Positions 54,354-64,000 of a stretch of DNA of 64,000 nt are shown piece after piece; positions within the stretch are counted from its first letter, which is position 1; every line of letters starts with the position of its first letter. Source of the stretch: Auanema rhodensis (Eukaryota; Nematoda; Chromadorea; Rhabditida; Rhabditidae); contig OZ059894.1 in NCBI GenBank assembly GCA_964057225.1, positions 13,030,131-13,094,130 of the forward strand, in the 5' to 3' direction. The position numbers were made by a program, and so were the translations under genes. The notes below the pieces were generated by a model. That model was given only the letters and a program-made list of their open reading frames with translations. It made no database searches and was not told the origin of the DNA.

Positions 54354-57300
54354 ATTTTCTTCATTTAATCATGTTTCTTGGAACAATTTTAAATTTTACA
54401 ATAATTTCGAAACAAATCATCCAGTTAATAATGTTTTTAACAGTAAAGTAGATATAATTTTAATTATTTTGATACTCAAAAAATAAAACATGAAAATATT
54501 TTATAATTTTCCAATTCATTTTACTCTATTTTCTTCATTTAATCATGTTTCTTGGAACAATTTTAAATTTTTACAATAATTTCGAAACAAATCATCCAGT
54601 TAATAATGTTTTTAACAGTAAAGAAGTTATAATTTCAAATATTTTGATACTCAAAAAAAAAAACATGAAAATATTTTATAATTTTTCAATTCATTTTACT
54701 CTATTTTCTTCATTAAATCACGTATTTTGAAACAATCTCAAATTTTTACAATAGTTTTGAAACAATTCATTCGTTCATTAAGATTTTAAACAGTGAAAAA
54801 AAAAAGTTTGAATATTTTGAAACTCAAGAAATAAAACATGAAAATATTTTATAATTTTCCAATTCATTTTACTCCATTTTCTTCATTTAATCACGTATTT
54901 TGAAACAATCTCATATTTTTACAATAGTTTTGAAACAATTCATTCGTTCATTGAGATTTGAAACATTAAAAACGATCTTAAGTTGAATTTTCTGATACTA
55001 AAAAAATAAAACATGGAAATATTTTATAATTTTCCAATTCATTTTACTCCATTTTCTTCATTTAATCACGTATTTTGAAACAATCTCATATTTTTACAAT
55101 AGTTTTGAAACAATTCATTCGTTCATTGAGATTTGAAACATTAAAAACGATCTTAATTTGAATTTTCTGATACTAAGAAAATAAAACATGGAAATATTTT
55201 ATAATTTTCCAATTCATTTTATTCCATTTTCTTCATTTAATCACGTATTTTGAAACAATCTCAAATTTTTACAATAGTTTTGAAACAATTCATTCGTTCA
55301 TTAAGATTTTAAACAGTGAAAAAAAAAGTTTGAATATTTTGATACTCAAAAAATAAAACATGAAAATATTTTAAAATTTTCCAATTCATTTTACTCTATT
55401 TTCTTCATTTAATCATGTTTCTTGGAACAATTTTAAATTTTACAATAATTTCGAAACAAATCATCCAGTTAATAATGTTTTTAACAGTAAAGTAGATATA
55501 ATTTTAATTATTTTGATACTCAAAAAATAAAACATGAAAATATTTTATAATTTTCCAATTCATTTTACTCTATTTTCTTCATTTAATCATGTTTCTTGGA
55601 ACAATTTTAAATTTTTACAATAATTTCGAAACAAATCATCCAGTTAATAATGTTTTTAACAGTAAAGAAGTTATAATTTCAAATATTTTGATACTCAAAA
55701 AAAAAAACATGAAAATATTTTATAATTTTTCAATTCATTTTACTCTATTTTCTTCATTAAATCACGTATTTTGAAACAATCTCAAATTTTTACAATAGTT
55801 TTGAAACAATTCATTCGTTCATTAAGATTTTAAACAGTGAAAAAAAAAAGTTTGAATATTTTGAAACTCAAGAAATAAAACATGAAAATATTTTATAATT
55901 TTCCAATTCATTTTACTCCATTTTCTTCATTTAATCACGTATTTTGAAACAATCTCATATTTTTACAATAGTTTTGAAACAATTCATTCGTTCATTGAGA
56001 TTTGAAACATTAAAAACGATCTTAAGTTGAATTTTCTGATACTAAAAAAATAAAACATGGAAATATTTTATAATTTTCCAATTCATTTTACTCCATTTTC
56101 TACATTTAATCACGTATTTTGAAACAATCTCAAATTTTTACAATAGTTTTGAAACAATTCATTCGTTCATTAAGATTTTAAACAGTGAAAAAAAAAAGTT
56201 TGAATATTTTGAAACTCAAGAAATAAAACATGAAAATATTTTATAATTTTCCAATTCATTTTACTCCATTTCCTTCATTTAATCACGTATTTTGAAACAA
56301 TCTCATATTTTTACAATAGTTTTGAAACAATTCATTCGTTCATTAAGATTTTAAACAGTGAAAAAAAAAAGTTTGAATATTTTGATACTCAAGAAATAAA
56401 ACATGAAAATATTTTATAATATTCCAATTCATTTTACTCTATTTTCTTCATTTAATCACGTATTTTGAAACAATCTCATATTTTTACAATAGTTTTGAAA
56501 CAATTTATTCGTTCATTAAGATTTGAAACATTGAAAACGATCTTAATTTGAATTTTCTGATACTAAGAAAATAAAACATGGAAATATTTTATAATTTTCC
56601 AATTCATTTTACTCCATTTTCTTCATTTAATCACGTATTTTGAAACAATCTCAAATTTTTACAATAGTTTTGTAACAATTCATTCGTTCTGTAAGATTTT
56701 AAACAGTGAAAAAAAAAAGTTTAAATATTTTGATACTCAAGAAATAAAACATGAAAATATTTTATAATTTTCCAATTCATTTTACTCCATTTTCTTCATT
56801 TAATCACGTATTTTGAAACAATCTCATATTTTTACAATAGTTTTGAAACAATTCATTCGTTCATTAAGATTTTAAACAGTGAAAAAAAAAAGTTTGAATA
56901 TTTTGAAACTCAAGAAATAAAACATGAAAATATTTTATAATTTTCCAATTCATTTTACTCCATTTTCTTCATTTAATCACGTATTTTGAAACAATCTCAT
57001 ATTTTTACAATAGTTTTGAAACAATTCATTCGTTCATTAAGATTTTAAACAGTGAAAAAAAAAAGTTTGAATATTTTGAAACTCAAGAAATAAAACATGA
57101 AAATATTTTATAATTTTCCAATTCATTTTACTCCATTTTCTTCATTTAATCACGTATTTTGAAACAATCTCATATTTTTACAATAGTTTTGAAACAATTC
57201 ATTCGTTCATTAAGATTTGAAACATTAAAAACGATCTTAATTTGAATTTTCTGATACTAAGAAAATAAAACATGGAAATATTTTAAAATTTTCCAATTCA

Positions 57301-58292
57301 TTTTACTCTATTTTCTTCATTTAATCATGTGTCTTGAAACAATCTCAAATTTTTACAATAGTTTTGAAACAATTCATTCGTTCATTAAGATTTTAAACAG
57401 TGAAAAAAAAAGTTTGAATATTTTGATACTCAAGAAATAAAACATGAAAATATTTTAAAATTTTCCAATTCATTTTACTCTATTTTCTTCATTTAATTAT
57501 GTTTCTTGGAACAATTTTAAATTTTACAATAATTTCGAAATAAATAATCCAGTTAATAATGTTTTTAACAGTAAAGTAGATATAATTTTAATTTATTTGA
57601 TACTCAAAAAATGAAACATGAAAATATTTTATAATTTTCCAATTCATTTTACTCTTTTTTCTTCATTTAATCACGTATTTTGAAACATACTCATATTTTT
57701 ACAATAATTTCGAAACAAATCATCCAGTTAATAATGTTTTTAACAGTAAAGAAGTTATAATTTCAAATATTTTGATACTCAAAAAATAAAACATGAAAAT
57801 ATTTTATAATTTTCCAATTCATTTTACTCTATTTTCTTCATTTGATCACGTATTTTGAAACAATCTCATATTTTTACAATAGTTTTGAAACAATTCATTC
57901 GTTCATTGAGATTTGAAACATTAAAAACGATCTTAATTTGAATTTTCTGATACTAAGAAAATAAAACATGGAAATATTTTATAATTTTCCAATTCATTTT
58001 ACTCCATTTTCTTCATTTAATCACGTATTTTGAAACAATCTCATATTTTTACAATAGTTTTGAAACAATTCATTCGTTCATTAAGATTTGAAACATTAAA
58101 AACGATCTTAATTTGAATTTTCTGATACTAAGAAAATAAAACATGGAAATATTTTAAAATTTTCCAATTCATTTTACTCTATTTTCTTCATTTAATTATG
58201 TTTCTTGGAACAATTTTAAATTTTACAATAATTTCGAAATAAATAATCCAGTTAATAATGTTTTTAACAGTAAAGTAGATATAATTTTAATT
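54354..58292 (+). repeat. Repeat E, copy 2
   Basis: This is the second 24-monomer copy, near-identical to 50180-54118. It ends where ttttaatttatttg replaces ttttaattattttg of copy 1. Confidence 0.88.
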
Positions 58293-58775
58293 TATTTGAT
58301 ACTCAAAAAATGAAACATGAAAATATTTTATAATTTTCCAATTCATTTTACTCTATTTTCTTCATTTAATCACGTATTTTGAAACAATCTCATATTTTTA
58401 CAATAATTTCGAAACAAATCATCCAGTTAATAATGTTTTTAACAGTAAAGAAGTTATAATTTCAAATATTTTGATACTCAAAAAATAAAACATGAAAATA
58501 TTTTATAATTTTCCAATTCATTTTACTCTATTTTCTTCATTTGATCACGTATTTTGAAACAATCTCATATTTTTACAATAGTTTTGAAACAATTCATTCG
58601 TTCATTGAGATTTGAAACATTAAAAACGATCTTAATTTGAATTTTCTGATACTAAAAAAATAAAACATGGAAATATTTTATAATTTTCCAATTCATTTTA
58701 CTCCATTTTCTTCATTTAATCACGTATTTTGAAACAATCTCATATTTTTACAATAGTTTTGAAACAGTTCATTCG
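58139..58775 (+). repeat. Four-monomer local duplicate (699 bp) of 57440-58076
   Basis: gaaataaataatccag (57537/58236) and tttgatcacg (57841/58540) recur at 699 bp. This copy has the ordinary ctctattttcttc and gaaacaatctc, where the upstream one has ctcttttttcttc and gaaacatactc. Confidence 0.8.
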
Positions 58776-60398
58776 TTCATTAAGATTTTAAACAGTGAAA
58801 AAAAAAAGTTTGAATATTTTGAAACTCAAGAAATAAAACATGAAAATATTTTATAATTTTCCAATTCATTTTACTCCATTTCCTTCATTTAATCACGTAT
58901 TTTGAAACAATCTCAAATTTTTACAATAGTTTTGAAACAATTCATTCGTTCATTAAGATTTGAAACATTAAAAACGATCTTAATTTGAATTTTCTGATAC
59001 TAAGAAAATAAAACATGGAAATATTTTATAATTTTCCAATTCATTTTACTCCATTTTCTTCATTTAATCACGTATTTTGAAACAATCTCATATTTTTACA
59101 ATAATTTCGAAACAAATCATCCAGTTAATAATGTTTTTAACAGTAAAGAAGTTATAATTTCAAATATTTTGATACTCAAAAAATAAAACAGGAAAATATT
59201 TTATAATTTTCCAATTCATTTTACTCCATTTTCTTCATTTAATCACGTATTTTGAAACAATCTCATATTTTTACAATAATTTCCAAACAAATCATCCAGT
59301 TAATAATGTTTTTAACAGTAAAGAAGTTATAATTTCAAATATTTTGATACTCAAAAAAAAAAACATGAAAATATTTTATAATTTTTCAATTCATTTTACT
59401 CTATTCTCTTCATTAAATCACGTATTTTGAAACAATCTCAAATTTTTACAATAGTTTTGAAACAATTCATTCGTTCATTAAGATTTTAAACAGTGAAAAA
59501 AAAAAGTTTGAATATTTTGAAACTCAAGAAATAAAACATGAAAATATTTTATAATTTTCCAATTCATTTTACTCCATTTTCTTCATTTAATCACGTATTT
59601 TGAAACAATCTCATATTTTTACAATAGTTTTGAAACAATTCATTCGTTAATTAAGATTTTAAACAGTGAAAAAAAAAAGTTTGAATATTTTGAAACTCAA
59701 GAAATAAAACATGAAAATATTTTATAATTTTCCAATTCATTTTATTCCATTTTCTTCATTTAATCACGTATTTTGAAACAATCTCAAATTTTTACAATAG
59801 TTTTGAAACAATTCATTCGTTCATTAAGATTTTAAACAGTGAAAAAAAAAGTTTGAATATTTTGATACTCAAAAAATAAAACATGAAAATATTTTGAAAT
59901 TTTCCAATTCATTTTACTCTATTTTCTTCATTTAATCATGTTTCTTGGAACAATTTTAAATTTTACAATAATTTCGAAACAAATCATCCAGTTAATAATG
60001 TTTTTAACAGTAAAGTAGATATAATTTTAATTATTTTGATACTCAAAAAATAAAACATGAAAATATTTTATAATTTTCCAATTCATTTTACTCTATTTTC
60101 TTCATTTATCATGTTTCTTGGAACAATTTTAAATTTTTACAATAATTTCGAAACAAATCATCCAGTTAATAATGTTTTTAACAGTAAAGAAGTTATAATT
60201 TCAAATATTTTGATACTCAAAAAAAAAACATGAAAATATTTTATAATTTTTCAATTCATTTTACTCTATTTTCTTCATTAAATCACGTATTTTGAAACAA
60301 TCTCAAATTTTTACAATAGTTTTGAAACAATTCATTCGTTCATTAAGATTTTAAACAGTGAAAAAAAAAAGTTTGAATATTTTGAAACTCAAGAAATA
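58776..60398 (+). repeat. Mosaic block between E and H
   Basis: It holds T2, T1 and T3 monomers in combinations I did not see elsewhere: a T3 tail behind a cacgtattttgaaac left part (about 59100), and aataatttccaaac joined to an A11 T3 tail (about 59280-59363). Variants are gaaacagttc (about 58761), gttaattaag (about 59647) and tttgaaattttcc (about 59895). A one-base deletion gives catttatcatg near 60105, and the A-run near 60219 has ten A, which breaks the 61-codon frame. Confidence 0.78.
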
Positions 60399-62134
60399 AA
60401 ACATGAAAATATTTTATAATTTTCCAATTCATTTTACTCCATTTTCTTCATTTAATCACGTATTTTGAAACAATCTCATATTTTTACAATAGTTTTGAAA
60501 CAATTCATTCGTTCATTGAGATTTGAAACATTAAAAACGATCTTAAGTTGAATTTTCTGATACTAAAAAAATAAAACATGGAAATATTTTATAATTTTCC
60601 AATTCATTTTACTCCATTTTCTACATTTAATCACGTATTTTGAAACAATCTCAAATTTTTACAATAGTTTTGAAACAATTCATTCGTTCATTAAGATTTT
60701 AAACAGTGAAAAAAAAAAGTTTGAATATTTTGAAACTCAAGAAATAAAACATGAAAATATTTTATAATTTTCCAATTCATTTTACTCCATTTCCTTCATT
60801 TAATCACGTATTTTGAAACAATCTCATATTTTTACAATAGTTTTGAAACAATTCATTCGTTCATTAAGATTTTAAACAGTGAAAAAAAAAAGTTTGAATA
60901 TTTTGATACTCAAGAAATAAAACATGAAAATATTTTATAATATTCCAATTCATTTTACTCTATTTTCTTCATTTAATCACGTATTTTGAAACAATCTCAT
61001 ATTTTTACAATAGTTTTGAAACAATTTATTCGTTCATTAAGATTTGAAACATTGAAAACGATCTTAATTTGAATTTTCTGATACTAAGAAAATAAAACAT
61101 GGAAATATTTTATAATTTTCCAATTCATTTTACTCCATTTTCTTCATTTAATCACGTATTTTGAAACAATCTCAAATTTTTACAATAGTTTTGAAACAAT
61201 TCATTCGTTCTGTAAGATTTTAAACAGTGAAAAAAAAAAGTTTAAATATTTTGATACTCAAGAAATAAAACATGAAAATATTTTATAATTTTCCAATTCA
61301 TTTTACTCCATTTTCTTCATTTAATCACGTATTTTGAAACAATCTCATATTTTTACAATAGTTTTGAAACAATTCATTCGTTCATTAAGATTTTAAACAG
61401 TGAAAAAAAAAAGTTTGAATATTTTGAAACTCAAGAAATAAAACATGAAAATATTTTATAATTTTCCAATTCATTTTACTCCATTTTCTTCATTTAATCA
61501 CGTATTTTGAAACAATCTCATATTTTTACAATAGTTTTGAAACAATTCATTCGTTCATTAAGATTTTAAACAGTGAAAAAAAAAAGTTTGAATATTTTGA
61601 AACTCAAGAAATAAAACATGAAAATATTTTATAATTTTCCAATTCATTTTACTCCATTTTCTTCATTTAATCACGTATTTTGAAACAATCTCATATTTTT
61701 ACAATAGTTTTGAAACAATTCATTCGTTCATTAAGATTTGAAACATTAAAAACGATCTTAATTTGAATTTTCTGATACTAAGAAAATAAAACATGGAAAT
61801 ATTTTAAAATTTTCCAATTCATTTTACTCTATTTTCTTCATTTAATCATGTGTCTTGAAACAATCTCAAATTTTTACAATAGTTTTGAAACAATTCATTC
61901 GTTCATTAAGATTTTAAACAGTGAAAAAAAAAGTTTGAATATTTTGATACTCAAGAAATAAAACATGAAAATATTTTAAAATTTTCCAATTCATTTTACT
62001 CTATTTTCTTCATTTAATTATGTTTCTTGGAACAATTTTAAATTTTACAATAATTTCGAAATAAATAATCCAGTTAATAATGTTTTTAACAGTAAAGTAG
62101 ATATAATTTTAATTTATTTGATACTCAAAAAATG
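60399..62134 (+). repeat. Repeat H, copy 1 (ten-monomer, 1736-bp unit)
   Basis: It is followed by a second copy at exactly 1736 bp: tctacattt (60619/62355) and tgtcttgaaac (61851/63587). It also matches repeat E copy 2 at offset 4521 (56094/60615 and 57330/61851). It has gttttgaaac where both E copies have gttttgtaac. Confidence 0.87.
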
Positions 62135-63910
62135 AAACATGAAAATATTTTATAATTTTCCAATTCATTTTACTCCATTTTCTTCATTTAATCACGTATT
62201 TTGAAACAATCTCATATTTTTACAATAGTTTTGAAACAATTCATTCGTTCATTGAGATTTGAAACATTAAAAACGATCTTAAGTTGAATTTTCTGATACT
62301 AAAAAAATAAAACATGGAAATATTTTATAATTTTCCAATTCATTTTACTCCATTTTCTACATTTAATCACGTATTTTGAAACAATCTCAAATTTTTACAA
62401 TAGTTTTGAAACAATTCATTCGTTCATTAAGATTTTAAACAGTGAAAAAAAAAAGTTTGAATATTTTGAAACTCAAGAAATAAAACATGAAAATATTTTA
62501 TAATTTTCCAATTCATTTTACTCCATTTCCTTCATTTAATCACGTATTTTGAAACAATCTCATATTTTTACAATAGTTTTGAAACAATTCATTCGTTCAT
62601 TAAGATTTTAAACAGTGAAAAAAAAAAGTTTGAATATTTTGATACTCAAGAAATAAAACATGAAAATATTTTATAATATTCCAATTCATTTTACTCTATT
62701 TTCTTCATTTAATCACGTATTTTGAAACAATCTCATATTTTTACAATAGTTTTGAAACAATTTATTCGTTCATTAAGATTTGAAACATTGAAAACGATCT
62801 TAATTTGAATTTTCTGATACTAAGAAAATAAAACATGGAAATATTTTATAATTTTCCAATTCATTTTACTCCATTTTCTTCATTTAATCACGTATTTTGA
62901 AACAATCTCAAATTTTTACAATAGTTTTGAAACAATTCATTCGTTCTGTAAGATTTTAAACAGTGAAAAAAAAAAGTTTAAATATTTTGATACTCAAGAA
63001 ATAAAACATGAAAATATTTTATAATTTTCCAATTCATTTTACTCCATTTTCTTCATTTAATCACGTATTTTGAAACAATCTCATATTTTTACAATAGTTT
63101 TGAAACAATTCATTCGTTCATTAAGATTTTAAACAGTGAAAAAAAAAAGTTTGAATATTTTGAAACTCAAGAAATAAAACATGAAAATATTTTATAATTT
63201 TCCAATTCATTTTACTCCATTTTCTTCATTTAATCACGTATTTTGAAACAATCTCATATTTTTACAATAGTTTTGAAACAATTCATTCGTTCATTAAGAT
63301 TTTAAACAGTGAAAAAAAAAAGTTTGAATATTTTGAAACTCAAGAAATAAAACATGAAAATATTTTATAATTTTCCAATTCATTTTACTCCATTTTCTTC
63401 ATTTAATCACGTATTTTGAAACAATCTCATATTTTTACAATAGTTTTGAAACAATTCATTCGTTCATTAAGATTTGAAACATTAAAAACGATCTTAATTT
63501 GAATTTTCTGATACTAAGAAAATAAAACATGGAAATATTTTAAAATTTTCCAATTCATTTTACTCTATTTTCTTCATTTAATCATGTGTCTTGAAACAAT
63601 CTCAAATTTTTACAATAGTTTTGAAACAATTCATTCGTTCATTAAGATTTTAAACAGTGAAAAAAAAAGTTTGAATATTTTGATACTCAAGAAATAAAAC
63701 ATGAAAATATTTTAAAATTTTCCAATTCATTTTACTCTATTTTCTTCATTTAATTATGTTTCTTGGAACAATTTTAAATTTTACAATAATTTCGAAATAA
63801 ATAATCCAGTTAATAATGTTTTTAACAGTAAAGTAGATATAATTTTAATTTATTTGATACTCAAAAAATGAAACATGAAAATATTTTATAATTTTCCAAT
63901 TCATTTTACT
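62135..63910 (+). repeat. Repeat H, copy 2
   Basis: This is a tandem duplicate of repeat H copy 1. It begins inside a T4 monomer with aaaaaatgaaacatg and diverges at the right end, where the array switches to the ctcttttttcttc form. Confidence 0.87.
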
Positions 63911-64000
63911 CTTTTTTCTTCATTTAATCACGTATTTTGAAACATACTCATATTTTTACAATAATTTCGAAACAAATCATCCAGTTAATAATGTTTTTAA
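63911..64000 (+). repeat. Truncated monomer at window end (E-type)
   Basis: ctcttttttcttc and gaaacatactc (63942) return to the form seen at 53511 and 57685 (offset 6257 to the latter). The array therefore continues past the window with E-like sequence. Confidence 0.82.

Larger units (their letters stand above)
1..64000 (+). repeat. Satellite DNA array, ~174-bp monomer, head to tail
   Basis: The entire window consists of direct tandem copies of one AT-rich monomer. The C of the motif aaacatg falls at 26, 201, 376, 548, 723, 897 and 1072, giving spacings of 172-175 bp, and the same register continues to the right edge. All copies read in the same orientation; I saw no inverted monomer. One monomer counted by hand is about 20% G+C and has two or three CpG. 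Stops occur in all frames in almost every monomer. Length close to one nucleosome plus linker, homogeneity over tens of kilobases and nested larger periods are typical of centromeric or pericentromeric satellites of plants and animals; that assignment is inference. The array continues past both edges. Species and family name cannot be given from the sequence. Confidence 0.98.

Noticed and set aside
38333-54368. Four 70-codon open frames (38333, 43549, 48418, 54156)
   Set aside because: They start at an ATG made by one base change (tataatttt to tatgatttt) in a duplicated monomer and end within the next monomer. The F/I/N/S-rich translation is what AT-rich satellite gives by chance.
12972-55774. 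Repeated 61-codon open frames (13 copies from 12972 to 55774) as a gene family
   Set aside because: They are read-through of satellite monomers that lost a TAA. They share frame and length only because the repeat does, run straight through ordinary array sequence, lack any recognisable domain, and are broken by A-run slippage in sister copies near 49.6 and 60.2 kb.
1-64000. CRISPR array
   Set aside because: The repeat is ~174 bp with no unique spacers. Neighbouring units are similar along their full length, and there are no cas genes.
1-64000. CENP-B box
   Set aside because: I looked for a TTCG...A..CGGG-type match. The CpG words present (cattcgttcattaag, atttcgaaac, cacgtatttt, aaacgatctt) lack the CGGG half, so no claim is made.
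1-64000. Mitochondrial, plastid or bacterial AT-rich region
   Set aside because: There are no genes, tRNAs or origin-like elements in 64 kb, and the monomer is near nucleosome length with nested higher-order repeats, which fits nuclear satellite DNA much better.
1-64000. Assignment to a named satellite family or species
   Set aside because: The ~172-175-bp length is shared by many unrelated centromeric repeats in plants and animals. I do not recognise the monomer sequence itself and no database search was possible.
1-64000. Inverted or head-to-head monomers, strand switches
   Set aside because: I looked for the reverse complement of the constant box (ttataaaatattttcatg) as a sign of inversion and saw only the forward orientation throughout.

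Overview
The whole 64-kb window is one uninterrupted satellite-DNA array. Every stretch I read is a head-to-tail copy, always in the same orientation, of one AT-rich monomer of about 172-175 bp. The first seven monomer starts, taken at the motif aaacatg (C at 26, 201, 376, 548, 723, 897, 1072), are 175, 175, 172, 175, 174 and 175 bp apart. That implies roughly 365-370 monomers. One monomer counted by hand is about 20% G+C. I see no protein-coding gene, tRNA, rRNA, transposon or CRISPR array. The only foreign-looking DNA is a pure A/T patch at 6485-6545.

This points to a eukaryotic nuclear chromosome, most likely centromeric or other constitutive heterochromatin. The reasons are a near-nucleosomal monomer length, tens of kilobases of homogeneous tandem repeat, and nested higher-order repeats (HORs). 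The sequence alone does not let me name the species or the satellite family. Recurrent CpG/TpG alternation between monomers hints at a genome that methylates CpG.

Monomers share a nearly constant segment (catgaaaatattttataa, then ttccaattcatttta and a cttcatttaatca stretch). They differ in a left part (cacgtattttgaaacaatctca, or catgtttcttggaac, or catgtgtcttgaaac), a middle part and a tail. I recognise about six tail classes, called T1-T6 here. Classes are freely recombined, so many monomers are mosaics. Each monomer can itself be read as about six degenerate ~30-bp subunits that start with a T-run plus a GAAAC-like word.

Layout: 1-445 is the tail of an upstream unit. 446-5553 and 6551-11310 are two near-identical copies (offset 6105 bp, one 348-bp dimer indel), joined by 5554-6550, which carries the anomalous A/T patch. 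11311-14011 is a transition that includes a five-monomer repeat and matches 48.45-50.77 kb. 14012-30540 is a nested set: a 2787-bp (16-monomer) tandem duplication at 15711-21281, inside segments repeated at offsets of 5392, 8178 and 13570 bp. 31026-37012 is a second 2787-bp tandem with a private A9-G-A12 tract. 37131-50179 holds three irregular units of about 28-30 monomers. 50180-58292 is a 4174-bp (24-monomer) tandem duplication. 58139-58775 is a four-monomer duplicate. 60399-63910 is a 1736-bp (ten-monomer) tandem duplication, and the window ends inside the array.

No genes act together here. The biology is array evolution: in-register unequal exchange, segmental amplification and conversion-like mosaics. 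The small open frames of 61 and 70 codons that recur are by-products of monomer variants that lose a TAA or gain an ATG. All block borders come from reading by eye and are good to tens of bases; I did not compute full alignments.
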